Shown piece after piece: positions 33,611 to 45,935 of a DNA stretch of 64,000 bases. Under the pieces are notes generated by a model. The model made no database searches, was not told the DNA's origin, and saw nothing but the letters and a program-made list of their open reading frames with translations. Position numbers and translations under genes: made by a program. The stretch covers positions 1,811,001 to 1,875,000 of the forward strand of contig CM048845.1 in the NCBI GenBank assembly GCA_026545225.1, given 5' to 3'. The first letter of the stretch is position 1, and each line of letters opens with the position of its first letter. The stretch is from Cornus controversa (Eukaryota; Streptophyta; Magnoliopsida; Cornales; Cornaceae).

Positions 33611-33784
33611 ATAAGTTATACATATTTGAGGCTACTATTTTGAGGTTATATATATATGAGTCATGCATATTTGAGGCTACTAGTTTAAAGTTATATATAA
33701 AAGGTGTACATCTTGAAGGTTACTTGTAGATGCAAAAATATACACTCAAAAGAATAATTCATAGGAAGCACAACCTGCCCTCTT
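33611..33784. other. Short repeat-bearing spacer between elements A and B
   Basis: Two copies of CATATTTGAGGCTACTA(T/G)TTT followed by TATATATA occur at 33621-33700. A related copy lies left of element A at 6610-6640. Confidence 0.6.
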
Positions 33785-34055
33785 ATGGAGCATCCATCCT
33801 GTATTTATATTAATTTTCTCAAGCTGATTATGCCTTTTATTCCCCTAATTGAGGAGTTGTTAGCTCTATTTCACCATTTCATTACGAGAATTAGAAATGA
33901 ATTCAAGGATTGTTATCAATATCTACTATTTGGTGATTGCACCTTTAATTTCACAATCTTCCGCCAGGTCAGATGCCACATGGGATGCGAATATGTTGAC
34001 AAGTCACCTCTTCTTTGGTGTGGGAGGACCATACGTATCCTCATTTCATTGGGTA
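33785..34055 (-). repeat. 3' LTR remnant of element B
   Basis: Aligns with 46160-46412: TATTTATATTAATTTTCTC, CATTTCATTACG(A/G)GAATTAG, AAATGAATTCAAGG, GTGTGGGAGGACCATA, GTATCCTCATTT. A purine tract on the minus strand, GGCAAAGTTTGGAGGGAAAA (34063-34082), lies just inside. Confidence 0.75.
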
Positions 34056-34395
34056 GTGCATTTTCCCTCCAAACTTTGCCTTAAATCCTTTTCAACTTCT
34101 GTGAATGGAAGTTGGAGGGGATTTTAGTTACAATGGTTACTTTATGGCACAATCAGGCGTGCGTCTTCATTTTAAGGAGACGTGATGGTTTAATTCCTAT
34201 TGTCGTACATCTCTATGTTTTTATAAATTCCAATGTCGGCTTGTTTGGCTTCAAGCTTTTCAACACTGTAGTTATGCAAATTAAAGGTTCTTATCTCTTT
34301 TTTGACTATAGTTGTGCGGGTTTGTTCCATTTTACTTGAGGTTAGTGTTCTTCCTTCTTCCTTTCATTTCGTTTGAATTTGTTTGTTCACATATC

Positions 34396-36430
34396 ATGGG
34401 CAAAAATAAGGGAGTGGAAGTCATGGACAGATTCGAGGATGTAGAGACCTATGAATCTATTGATGATTTTCTTGTAGAGAGTGAAAATGATCCATCTTTG
34501 TCAAGAGGAACTGCTCCTTCAAACTCGGGCACACCAAATGGGGCTATTCCTTCCAATTTGAAAATTTCTGAGGGGATAATTCCTCCCTGCCCTAATCCAG
34601 AAGATCCTGATTGATCTAATTCAGTTAGGGTTTTTGTGAACTTGGAAAAGCTTAGGGTAGAGTATCAATTTCGTTCTTGTATTTCCCTTATACATTATTC
34701 TAGTAACCTTAATTTCTGTGCTGGTGAAGGGTTGGGTGATAACGAGATGGTGTTTTCAGCCAAATAGTTTCCAGTATTCCATTTTCCCCTTCATCCTTAT
34801 CATTTGGATCTTAACCATATGAAATAAACTTCTCTTCAAGTGAACTACAATTTTTTAGGGTTAATCACACAAGATTTCTTGAGTTAGGGTTTGACGATCT
34901 TTTTTCTTGCTACCAAATCTGTGCGACAAAACACGAACGACATCAATATCATTTTTACTTGTGATCGGGAAGGATTTTGTGCTCTAGCCACCCTTAATCA
35001 GATAAGGGTTAGAAGGAAGAGTTGATAGTTATGGGAGGAAAGTGGGCGATCCAAGTTTTGAATTACTTCCTGATCCTAAAAAAGTTCAGTGCTGTAGGTA
35101 TACCCCTATATAACTCATTTTTTGATCTCCATTGCGGCTATCCAGTTTGTGAGGTTTTACTCTTTAATCAGATTATATCTTATCTTGGTACAGTTAAAGT
35201 TGCAGTGCCTTGTTCGAAGGTTAAGGCCCATTTGAAAACCTTCAAGAACAAGTGTAGAGTAAGCCAACTAAATCTATGATGCTCCTGGACCCAAAAACCC
35301 TCAAAGCCATCTCGAGAAGTGCTTCCAAGGTTAATTAGAAAAGTTTACAGGTGACCACCTGCTGAAAGGAAAAATTGTTGTCCAATGATTATTTCTCTTT
35401 GGAAGAAGCACGTTCAGGAAGAGTTGGTGAAGTGGAAGTCTTCGGAAGAACCGCCTGTAGTTCAGGCTTAGCAAGAGGGTTTGATTCCCAAGGTCCCTGG
35501 AGTGCCTCCCAGGCATTCTCCATCCTTTGGCAAATCTATTATGGCCAACCCTGCTCCTCATTCGCTTGTTGAAAGGAGTTCTGGTACACCTGGCTCCTCC
35601 TCTAAGTCGATTGAAGGTGGGTCCCCAAGTTAAACAAGGATGATGGGACTCCTATTTCGATCGAGGATTTTCTTCTTGACAACCAGGCATCACTCAAGGC
35701 TTACATTAAAGGAATGTGGCCTCCCAAGGAGGCTCAGAGGTTTACTGAGATGTCTCTCAGTACTTTGTTGGATTCCTTTCTAAACATAGCTCTACAGGTA
35801 ATATTTTGAATTCCTTACATAATCTCCTTTATTTACCTTTTGGACTAACATGTTTGGGATGTCAGCCATGTGCTAGGCGGTCGAATAAGCGATGAATATG
35901 ATGAAAAATGATACGACCCTCAGGGTAAGGGCTGAGGCTGATCTGAAGGGTGCCATTTTAAAGGTAGTAGAGGAAATGACCAAGTCTAGGGCCTTCCTGA
36001 TTGAGTTTGAGAGGAACAAATCCTTTTATGAAAGCTTCAAAAGGAGAACAAAGCTGCTGAGTTTGATAAGGCAGCCACTAAGTCAAATGTCATCGAATTT
36101 GAGCTTAACATCAAGTCCTTGCTCGAGCAAATTCATAAACTTGAGTCTGGTGCTAGGGCTATGCTTTTGAGGTTGTTCATAATAGTACAGCTCCAAAACA
36201 CAGAAACGTACAGGACTGGTTTTGAGGATGCGACTGCTAAAGCCTATGTTCATGCATATCCAGGTGCTCTCGATCAATACGAATTGGAGATGTGTATCTC
36301 CGATCAAGACTATATGGATCCAAAAATTAGTGATATGGAGAGAGATCTTATTGAGGTTTTGAAGTCTTCCAATACATCGTCCTCTAAAGGTGATCGTTCG
36401 GTCGACCCCTTCTGGCACGATTGGTCTTAG
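34396..36430 (+). pseudogene. Antisense ORF of element B, 'putative gypsy-type transposon' family-like, broken
   Basis: Starts MGKNKGVEVMDRFEDVETYE (ATG 34396). Through changing frames it continues LRVEYQFRSCISLIHYSS, FPVFHFPLHPYH and KEELIVMGGKWAIQVL. It ends in a coiled-coil region (EADLKGAILKVVEEMTKSRA, then LLEQIHKLESGARAM) and a C-terminal GFEDATAKAYVHAYPG...YMDPKISDMERDL (36119-36430). The layout of an RxLHPF-type domain followed by a coiled coil is that of plant 'transposase_28/putative transposon' proteins carried antisense by Tat elements. That assignment rests on memory of the pattern. Several stops and frameshifts. Confidence 0.55.
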
Positions 36431-36700
36431 TCAAGACAAAAATACCTCTTGGCCCAAACAAGATGCCACCAATGCTTCTTAATTCTATTTTCTCTGCATT
36501 TTTATGTATTTTCCCTTCTTCTAAGGGGTTTATGCATTTCAAATGTAAGATATGAACTGGTCAACCCTTCTATTTTGAACTATCGTTTGCCATGATTTTC
36601 TTTGTCTATTTTTACTTATTCTATTTGGCTAATCATACTAGAGTCATTTTTATTCATTGAATAGTTTTAAACTAATCATGTTTTAATCAATGTAATTCAT

Positions 36701-37187
36701 TTGAAGGCGTTCGATCGATCATGCCTAAACTATTTGATGACATTCGACCGATCATGCCTTAGCCATCTCAATTCAACTAGAGGTATTTGGATGATCGTGC
36801 TTTAGTCTTTTCAATTCATTTGAAGGCATTTGGCTGATTGTACCTTAGCTTTTTCAATTTACTTGAAGGCGTTTAGCTTATCGTGCCTTAGCCTTTTCAA
36901 TTTACTTGAAGGCATTCAGCTGATCATGTCTTAGCCTTTTTTAATTTACTTGAAGGTGTTCAACTGATTATGTCTTAGCTATCTTAGTTCATTTGAAGGT
37001 GTTCGGCTGATTCTGCTTTAGCCCTTTCAATTTATTTAAAGGCGTTCGACTGATCGTGCCTTCGCCTTTTTAGTTCATTTGAAGATGTTCAGTAGATTGT
37101 GCCTTAGCCTCTTCAGTTCATTTAAAGACGTTTGGCTGATCGTGCATTAGCTTTTTCAATTCATTTGAAAGGATTCTCGTGCCTTTA
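36701..37187. repeat. 43-bp tandem repeat, about 11 copies, in element B's 3' region
   Basis: The unit is approximately TTGAAGGCGTTCGGCTGAT, CGTGCCTTAGCC, TTTTCAATTCAT. Copies start near 36701, 36733, 36779, 36820, 36863, 36906, 36950, 36993, 37036, 37079 and 37122, with a partial at 37165. The spacing is a regular 43 bp from the fourth copy on. The array sits between integrase and the antisense ORF, the hypervariable zone of Tat elements known to seed satellite DNA. Confidence 0.95.
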
Positions 37188-37299
37188 TATAATTAGGTAA
37201 GAATGAAAAAATGGCTTAACTAGACAAACTATTTATAACTCAAAGAAATGCACTTTTTTATGAATAGTAATCATGCAACCTACACGTAGTACCTCTTTA

Positions 37300-38545
37300 A
37301 ATGTATTGTGTTCCAAGGCTTTTTAACCATTGCCCCATCCCCTTGTATCTCGTGGAGCCTGTATGCCCCTTTTCCAATTACTTCTATAATTTCATAGGGT
37401 CCTTCCCAATTTGCGGTGAGCTTGCCGACGTTTAGCTCTTTGGTGTTCCCAGTGACCTTTTCTAGAACCTAGTCCCCCTACTGGAAGGTTATGTGTTAAC
37501 CTTCTTGTTGTAGCTATTTTTGAGTATTTTCTGGTACGAAGCCAAACGGATTTGAGCTAATTTCCTTCACTCTTCTAGCAGGCCCAGATTCTATTCGATC
37601 TATCGGTCATTTATATTTTCTTCAAATTTTTATGATCTAAGCATTGGGACCTTAAGTTCGGTCGGTATGACTACTTTTGATCCATAGGTCAGATTAAATG
37701 GGATTTCGTTAGTCAGGCATCTTGGGGTCCTCCGATAGGCCCATTGTACATTAGGCAATTCTTTAAGCTATCGTCCCTTTTTGTCTTCTAATTTCTTTCA
37801 AAGGTTAGCGAAGATGGTCTTGTTGGTGATCTCTACTTGCCCGTTCTCCTATGGGTACGATCTAGATGAAAACTTCTAGTTTATGCAATAATTTTTGAAA
37901 AACTTCTGAATGGATCGATTGTCCAAATTTTTGCCATTGTCCATGATAATTGCTATTGGGAGTCTAAAGCGACAGATGATATTGTTCCACATGAATCTCT
38001 TTACTTGTGAGTATGTGATCAAGGCATATGCTTCAGCTTCGACCCATTTGGTGAACTAGTCTGTTGCTAGGAGGACAAACTTTTTGTTCTGAGCAGTGGT
38101 TGGGAGTGGTCCTACGAAGTCCATTCCTTATAATTGAAAGGCCATGGGCTAGCCATCACGGAGAGATTGCCTAGGGGTTGATGTAATATATTTGCATTCC
38201 TTTGAACTTATGACATCGTTTAGCATACTCAGCTACATCCCGAGCCATGTATGGCCAGAAGTATCATTGTGTCAGTGCTTTGTGAGCTAAGGATCTTCCC
38301 CATACATGGTTGCCGCACACGCCATCATGTATCCTCTTCAATACTTCGCTCGATTCTGTTGTTGTCAAGCATCTTAGGTATAGTCCAGAAAATGACCTTA
38401 TGTACAATTGATCATTAATGATGACATATTTTTTTGAACAGATTCTAAGTTTCTTTACTTCCTTTATCTGGCTTGGGAGGGTTTCGTCATTGAGATATGA
38501 CATAATTGGGTCCATGGAACTTGGTTCCCTCAGGATTGTCAACAC
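37300..38545 (-). pseudogene. Element B integrase, decayed
   Basis: KKYVIINDQLYIRSFSGLYL, LRCLTTTESSEVLKRIHDGV, CGNHVWGRSLAHKAL and YFWPYMARDVAEYAKRCHKF are the zinc-binding N-terminus and its lead-in. The catalytic core further left (fragments such as NSNYHGQWQKFGQ) is shredded by stops. Confidence 0.72.
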
Positions 38546-39030
38546 CTAGTGGGGCTTCGTTGTGCTCAGCTCATTAACGATCTCCACTATGGTTATTCTA
38601 GTTAAAGAATCATTTGCATAGGACGCCAAGCATGCCAGTCGATTTGCCTCCTCATTTAGTTCCCTTAGGATTTGAATGAAGGTAATCCTCTCGAAACTTT
38701 CTGCTTCTTTTCTATCCACTTCTCGGTAAGCATTGACATATTTAATTATCAACTAAGAGTCACTAAAAGCTATTAGATTTTTTACCTAATGGCTCTTTGC
38801 CAGCTGTAGACCTGCGATAAGGGCTTCGTATTCTGCCTTATTATTCGATGCCTAGAATTGTAGTTTGACTGCATGGTGGAGTCTCGTCCCATTAAGAGTT
38901 CTAATTTCAATCCCAATTGTGGCTCCCATCTGTCCTGCAGATCCGCCCACATACATCTCCCACATGGGTGTCGTTAGCTCATCCTCTTCTTTTTTTTCTT
39001 CTTCTTCTAGATTGTACTTTAGCAGGAAGT
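38546..39030 (-). pseudogene. Element B second (archaeal-like) RNase H
   Basis: WEMYVGGSAGQMGATIGIEI (normally YVDGSA; the first acidic residue is replaced by Gly), ASNNKAEYEALIAGLQLAKS, LRELNEEANRLACLASYAND. This domain is diagnostic for Tat elements. Two in-frame stops. Confidence 0.82.
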
Positions 39031-39411
39031 CTACCAATACCTGACCCTTTTTTGTTGTTCAAATCTGATGTCAAAGGATCTAAGCTCCATGGCCCATTTC
39101 ATCATTCTCCCAGATGTGTCCAGTTTATTGAGGATAGCTCTCAATGGGAGCATCGTTAGTACTTGAAATGTGTGGTATTCAAAATAGTGCCCCATCTTCT
39201 TCTTTACCTGTACCAGGGCTAAAATTAGGTTTTTTGCCTTCAGATATCTATGGTCGATGTCAGTCGTCATCTTACTGCTGTAGAACACTAAATACTGCTT
39301 TTTTATGTCTTCTCTGACCAATGTTATGCTTGTTGACGTCCGAGACACAGCTAGGTATAGGTCAAGAGCCTCTGCATTCTTTGGGACCGATAGGATTGGT
39401 GGATTACTCAT
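39031..39411 (-). pseudogene. Element B RNase H
   Basis: 126 open codons: LYLAVSRTSTSITLVREDIK, YLVFYSSKMTTDIDHRYLKA, EYHTFQVLTMLPLRAILNKL, MMKWAMELRSFDIRFEQQ. This is the RNase H typical of the Tat pol, N-terminal acidic residues altered. Confidence 0.78.
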
Positions 39412-39419
39412 GTACTAAT

Positions 39420-40420
39420 TTAACATTCTCAATGCTTTAGATTACTCTTCTCCCCATACATCATTTCCCTTTTTTCTTGATGGCATCGAAGAAGGGTTTA
39501 CCTCTATTTGGAAGGCAAGAACTGAATCTGCTCAGAGTCATTATTCCCCTAGTCAAGACTTATATATCTCTATGAGTCTTAAGATCTAGATTTTGAACGA
39601 TTGTTATAGCCTACGTGGGAGTTATCTCTTTTCCGGATCAATTAACCATATGCCCAGGAATTCGCCAAATGATACTCTGAATGAGCATTTTAGTGGATTC
39701 ACCTCATGTTGTGCTTCTATAAGGTGTCAAAGACTTCCTGGAAATGCTTCAAACGTTTATGTAAGCCTCAACTATTTAACCATTCTATTTTCAAAGATTC
39801 TATTGATCAACCATTAATAGGTTACCCCTGTGTTCTTCGGACCGAATGACATCATTTTGTAATATTAAGTTCCTCTTTCAGTAATGAAGGAGGTTTTCCA
39901 ATCATCCTCAAGATTCATTGGGATCTGGTTATAACTTACTATGCGTCGATGAATGTCAATCGATCGTAACCTGTTGTAGCCTCCACCATTGATTGATCTT
40001 CAGGAGTGGATAACAATTTTTAGGACAAATGTTGTTCAGGTTAGTGAAGTTGATGCATACTCACCATTTTCGGTTGTTTTTCCTGACTACCACCACATTG
40101 GAGAGCCAATCTGGGTATATTACCTCGCTGATGAACCCAACATCTAGGAGCCTTTTTACTTCCTCCACTATTATCTTATTTCTCTCTAGTGCAAACCTTC
40201 TTTGTTTTTGTTTTACTGAAGGGAAAATTGGATCCATGTTCAAGTTGTGGCTTGTAATGGAATGATCTATCCCTAGCATATCCAAATGGCTCCATGCGAA
40301 CACATCCATGTTTTTTATAAGAAATTCGGCCAGTTCTAACTTCTCTTCTGATGATTAGAGTGATCTGATCTGAGTGATGCAGTCATTGTTTATTTCATCG
40401 AGTCATATATTTTCCAACGG
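39420..40420 (-). pseudogene. Element B reverse transcriptase, decayed
   Basis: Open at 40309-40061: MDVFAWSHLDMLGIDHSITS, RRFALERNKIIVEEVKRLLD, YPDWLSNVVVVRKNNRKW. CINFTNLNNICPKNCYPL then follows with broken frames; the YIDD box is not recoverable by eye. Homology to element A RT is clear but the families differ. Confidence 0.8.
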
Positions 40421-40539
40421 TTCTATAAGTCGTATGTTTTCCTCATTTGCATATGGTGGAACAGACTTCTGTAATTACTATTACGAATTTTTGTCTTCGG
40501 TTGGCTTCTATTCTCCTTTGAGAGCGGTGTAGCATTCTT

Positions 40540-40930
40540 TGGTTGCCACTTGATCTCTGAGAAGATAGATCGTACCCTTTCCATTCGATGCAAGTCACTT
40601 CTTTATCTAATGGAGGGTGGAGGGGACCCCTTACATCCTATGGATCCACCCTCTGCCCATTATGAGGTTATAGATGGGCGAACATTCGTAACCACACATT
40701 ACTCTTTAAGATGTCATTGTGTTGCCAATACGGAAAGTACATCTAAGCCAATAGGGTTAACCCATTTACCATCAAACACGATGAGGGGATTTTCGGCATG
40801 CTTGATCTAATCCAATCCTATCTCTAACTGTTCAAAGAGTCGATACGTTATGATGTTTATGCTAGATCCTGTATCGATCATCACTCTTTTGATGAGGCAA
40901 TTGTACACCAGAAGGTTGACAACAAGTGGG
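40540..40930 (-). pseudogene. Element B protease remnant
   Basis: RVMIDTGSSINIITYRLFEQ carries the retropepsin active site DTGSS, with catalytic Asp retained in contrast to element A. GKWVNPIGLDVLSVLAT follows. Frame breaks on both sides. Confidence 0.72.
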
Positions 40931-41683
40931 TCTTCATGGGGGCAACTGCACCCTCATTAGACCCCGAATGCTAAAGGCAATCAGAGGTTCTGATTCCTTA
41001 CCATAGATTGAGTTTACCTCACGCAACTTCCATAACTTGTGGACCTATCATAGGTGAGACCGACTATTATTTGAATCCTCCTAACTCGCGTGTTCGTGGA
41101 TAGTTTTGATCGTTCGGACGAGTTGAGCATTCTGACTTCCCCCTCTGTGCTCCTAAAATGAACGATCATTTTGCAGTTACCAAGTTCCTTATGGAATGCA
41201 TAGTGTCTGGTGTGGTCCCTCTGATCCATTGGGATTCTGATTAGAGGTGGTGTCCCGAATATCCCTCTGTTCTTATTCTTTTGGTAGAGCCTCGCCAAGG
41301 TGGTTCTTAAGAGAGCGACTTTCTTTTCGTACCTCTGTTTCTTTTCTAATCTGGTCAGGAATGCTTTCAATGTTTCTCCCTTTGCTTGTCTCATAGTGAA
41401 AAGAGACAAAATGGTTTTCTTTTGTCTTTTATTGTCGACATACTAGGTGATAAAGAGTTCACACTGCCTATGAAAATTGGTGATTGACCCAATGAGCTAC
41501 TATTATAACCAAACTAGGGTTGCTCTAGTTAGGTTACTCTGGAAAACCTGACATCTGAGACTTTCGTCCTCGACATCCAGCAACATCCTTTGCTAAACAT
41601 AATATAGAGGCTCAAAAGGGTTGGTAGTACTGTCAAAGGTTGAAAAACTTGGGAGAATGAACTTTCTCAGTCTTGGGGCCCTT
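40931..41683 (-). pseudogene. Element B gag remnant
   Basis: 131 open codons at 41409-41014: MSLFTMRQAKGETLKAFLTR is the 'IRQxxxEsLxxFLxRF' end of a gypsy gag domain. HTRHYAFHKELGNCKMIVHF resembles the Cys/His stretch after it. The upstream part is truncated by solo LTR V. Confidence 0.68.
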
Positions 41684-43047
41684 TGGCACGCCCTGAATTT
41701 TTGAGACGTGATCAAATAAAATTAAATAAAATAGACATATTAATTAATTAAAACCTTAAATACTTAATATTTCAACTACAAACTTTCTCACTTAATATTT
41801 CATCTCAATAAAATAATATCTTACACCCACAACCAAAGTCTTTCTTTCCGATTACAAAAGATGTTATAATAAAATATCCTCTATTTAAACTCTTTATGAC
41901 AAAACACGTTCTCAAGTGACCTCTGATAAATTCTTCGCTACTTCATACTTTAGCCAGACCTGAAATATTTTTGGGGTGAGCGCAACAATCGCCTAGTAGG
42001 AAAAACAACAACTCTACTTCCATATAAACACGAAACAGCATACAAAAGAATATGTAACTTAAATATAAATAAATTTACGCATAAATAAAAATAATAATGA
42101 TAAAACAACTACTACTGCAAAATGCAACCACCATTCAAGATAAAGTCAAGTCTGAGCATATTTAATAAACCATTATAACGTCATCATATATACCATACAA
42201 ATAATTGTTCAATAAATAACTAGTGCAAGAATAAATCAATTATTGATAAATTAACAATATTACCCCTAGTTATGTATACCACACACACACACTGAGGATT
42301 TTTGGTCATTCTCACGGTGGGCCGCTGAACCCAACTATATATATTTTCGAACAGTTCTCAATTTTTCAACCGAATGGATTACAACCCTGCCTATTTTCAT
42401 CCGGTTATACATGTACGAGCACACACAATCAAATTTCATTCACAGTCACAAACAGAACACAATTTGTGTACCATTTCTCAAAAGAAATACTTATATACCA
42501 TCAAATTCAGAAGACAGAACTTCTCTCTTCAAAACGCTATTCATTTACAAAATTTCACTTGATCAATAATTAATTAAACAACAAATGAAATACCCAAAAG
42601 CAACAATAGACTTATTTCCTATAACTATATATTTAGCTAATATTAAAATATATAAATTAAATTTACCTTTGTTCACAATTTGGGTCCATTGATTCCATGC
42701 AAACAATACACACGGTTATATAGTAATACCAATGTAATATATATACCATTATAATTATATACTAAGAACCCAAATAAAGTACATATATAAACTAAAAAGG
42801 CAACGACTTACAAACTGTTTATAATATGTATACTACCATACTAACAAGTTATTCCAAGACCCACATTGTCAATTATATAGATCCATTAGGAAATGAATTC
42901 CATAAATATGAAAATATATAAGAACGTATATAACAAAACATAATATAAAATAAAAAAATATTTCTTCTGTAACTTCTATCAACTAGCATATATAAAAATA
43001 GAGTACCCAAACCACCTACCTGTTGTACCTCTTTTCCAGTGTCGATC

Positions 43048-43253
43048 AGCATTTTCTCTCATTCCCTCTTCTCTCTCTCTAATTTCTAAATGACCGAATA
43101 TATATATATATATACATTGTCCTTTTGTAACTGACGAGAAATGAAAGGTCTGAATCAGCATTTTCTCTCATTCCCTCTTCTCTCTCTCTCTAATTTCTAA
43201 ATGATCGAATATATATATACATAGTCCTTTTGTAACTGACGAGAAATGAAAGG
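43048..43253. repeat. ~105-bp tandem duplication in LTR V
   Basis: Copies share CAGCATTTTCTCTCATTCCC, TCTAATTTCTAAATGA, a TATATATA run, and TCCTTTTGTAACTGACGAG followed by AAATGAAAGGTC. Confidence 0.88.
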
Positions 43254-43659
43254 TCCATCATTTAATTTAGGTAATAATTAAATATAAATCTTGTGTCAGT
43301 TGAGAATCTATAAAGTCTCCTATTAATTGGTGCTTTACTCTCCTTTAACAACACAATAAGTAACAACCCTTGTAATAAATAGCTCATCATTACTAACCCT
43401 ATCACATCCCCACATTAATATTTTCCACACTCACCTATATATATATATATATATAAATACACACACTTTTATATCACTGTCTCATAACAAATTTGTAACA
43501 ATGTTTTTTTTTCTAAAATAATAATAATAATAATAATAAAATAAATTACAGGTCATCACAAACTATCATGTGATCATGTGGGTCTTCTCAAGCACCCATT
43601 TATATAGAATGTTAAACTTGTTAGAGTAATACAAATCAACTATTCATTAATTTAGTCAA

Positions 43660-43805
43660 TGAAGAGACTGTAATCTAAGCTCTAATCATTACTCGAGTAA
43701 GATGAAAGATTGTATCCTAAGCTCTAATCATTATTCAAGTAAGATGAAAGGTTGTAACCTATGACCTTATTATTACTTTAGTAAGAGGAAAGGGTTGTAA
43801 CATAA
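43660..43805. repeat. ~47-49-bp tandem repeat in LTR V, three copies
   Basis: The unit is approximately TAAGCTCTAATCATTACTCG, AGTAAGATGAAAGATTGTA. The third copy is degenerate. Confidence 0.8.
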
Positions 43806-44309
43806 AGAACATTTTAGTGACATCTATTGGAGAACCCCAAGAGTCTTGAGTTTAATTTTTCTCATTAAGTGCAATCATTGAGTTTCTATACACATGACAA
43901 TATGTATAATTTATATATATATACACCTTTATAGAATTATCTTATAAAATAAATTTGTAAAAAAAATATTCTAATAATAATGAAAATAACAATAAAAATA
44001 TGAATTCCACTAAGTCAAAACATAGGCAACATTATACTCATTTGACTCGCCTTTACATGGAGAATACTACTTTGACATTTGTTTATGTATTTCTTTTAGA
44101 ACAACATGTAATTTTTAAAAATTACAGGTCATTACACCCTTCGTATCTGTTTTGTGAAGAGGGACTAGACTACCCTGTTTGTCACTTATGTAGCTAGGTC
44201 TGTTGGAGCCTAAGTTTTCAAATCCTTGATTTAGGTGTCGACTTTTCCATTTCAATCTGTTCTCAATCACCTTGAAAGTTGGGGGGGGGAGGGTCTGACC
44301 TGGAGCCTT

Positions 44310-45935
44310 TATAATAGCCCGCTCCACCACATGGTATGATATTGTCCTTTTTGGGCCTAAGCTTGCACGATTTTTCTCTTGGATTTTATCCCAAAAGGCC
44401 TCATACCATTTGGAGATAACACAATACATATAAGCATATCCCCTTCTCCACACCCAGGTGATGTGGGAATGAGCACCCTGTAGCCTGCCAGTGTGGTAGC
44501 TCACCTAGTGTCTCTTACACCTGCCCAAATCACACTCGCCTATAAGGGTCACTACAATCCACCCCCCTAGGAGACCCAACGTCCTCGTCGGCACCCTTCC
44601 AGTTGGGTCTTCCTCTGATACCATTTGTAACAGCCCACTCTACCACATGGTATGATATTGTCGGGCCTCATACCATTTGGAGAGAGAACACACTACATAT
44701 AAGCACATCCCCTTTTTCATACCCAGGCGATGTGGGATTGAGCACCCTGTACGTTGCCAGTGTGGTAAATCACCCAGTGTCTCTCGCACTTGCCCACAAG
44801 GGTCACCACAATCTACCCCCTAGGAGGCTCGACGTCCCTGTCAGAACACTTTAGGCTGGTCCAGCTCTGATACCATTTCCAACAACCCGTTCCACCTGAT
44901 GATATGATATTGTCCACTTTTAGCCTAAGCCCGCATGGTTTTGCTTTTGTAATTTTACCCCAAAAGGCCTCATACCATTTGGAGAAAACACACAACATAT
45001 AAGCACGTCCCCTTTTCCACACCCAGGCGATATAGGATTAAGCACCTTGTAGCCTGCTAGTGTGGTAGTTCGCTTAGTGTCTCTCACAGCCGCCCATATC
45101 ACAGCCGCCCACAAGGGGCCCGGTCCTCCACACAGTATGGTATTATCCACTTTGGGCCTAAACCCGCATGGTTTTGCTCTTGGGTTTTACCCTAAAAGGC
45201 CTCATACCATTTGGAGAGAACGCACTACATATAAACACATCCCATTTTCCATACTCAATCGATGTGGGATTGAGCACCCTGTAGCCTACTAGTGTGGTAG
45301 CTCGCCCAGTGTCTCTCGCACCCACTCACATCACAACCGTCCACAAGGGTCACCACAATCCACCCCCTAGGAGGCCCAATGTCCCTGTCGACACACTTCC
45401 GGCTGGGTCCTACTCTGATACCATTTATAATAGCCCACTCCACCACATTGTATGATATTGTTCACTTTAGGCCTAAGTGTGCACAGTTTTGCTCTTTAGT
45501 TTTACTCCAAAAGGCCTCATACCATTTGGAGAGAACACCCTACATGTAAGCACATCCCCTTCTCCACACCCAGGCAATGTGGGATTGAACACCCTGTAGC
45601 CTACCAGTATGGTAGCTCGCCTAGTGTCTCTCGTACCCGCCCACATCATACCCGCCCATAAGGGTCACTACAATCCACCCCCTAGGAGGCCCGACGTCTC
45701 CGTCGGCACACTTTTTGCTAGTCCTAAAGCAAAGAGACACTGGACGAGCTACCACACTGGCAGGCTACAGGGTGCTCAATCCCACATTGCCTGGGTGTGG
45801 AGAAGGGGATGTGCTTATATGTAGGGTGTTCTCTCCAAATGGTATGAGGCTTTTTGGGGTAAAAACCCAAGAGCAAAATCGTGCGGGCTTGGGCCCAAAG
45901 CGGACAATATCATACCATCAGGTGGAGTCGGTCGC
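44310..45935 (-). mobile_element. Tandem array of TRIM units (five head-to-tail LTRs plus one inverted LTR)
   Basis: LTRs at about 44310-44556, 44626-44810, 44878-45116 (3' truncated), 45117-45357 (5' truncated, fused to the previous one) and 45426-45672. They are separated by ~70-bp inner regions that end in the complement of the primer site, CTCTGATACCATT (near 44612, 44865, 45413). After the last unit a plus-oriented LTR fragment (about 45727-45935) follows. Units resemble the TRIM at 2107-2666 (CAATCCCACATCG, AAGGGGATGTGCTTATAT, TGGTATGAGGCCTTTTGGG). Alternating LTR and inner region is what unequal or intra-strand recombination between LTRs produces. Confidence 0.88.

Larger units (their letters stand above)
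41684..44136. mobile_element. Solo LTR V (2.45 kb) inside element B
   Basis: Starts TGGCACGCCCTGAATTTTTG and ends ACAGGTCATTACA. CCCTT precedes (41679-41683) and follows (44137-44141) as target duplication. A second LTR-end-like sequence, ACAGGTCATCACA, occurs at 43548-43560, so the right 0.6 kb may be a duplicated or rearranged tail. No ORFs of substance. Orientation not determined. Confidence 0.7.

Noticed and set aside
36701..37187. CRISPR-like array
   Set aside because: The 43-bp units are contiguous with no unique spacers and lie inside a plant retrotransposon.
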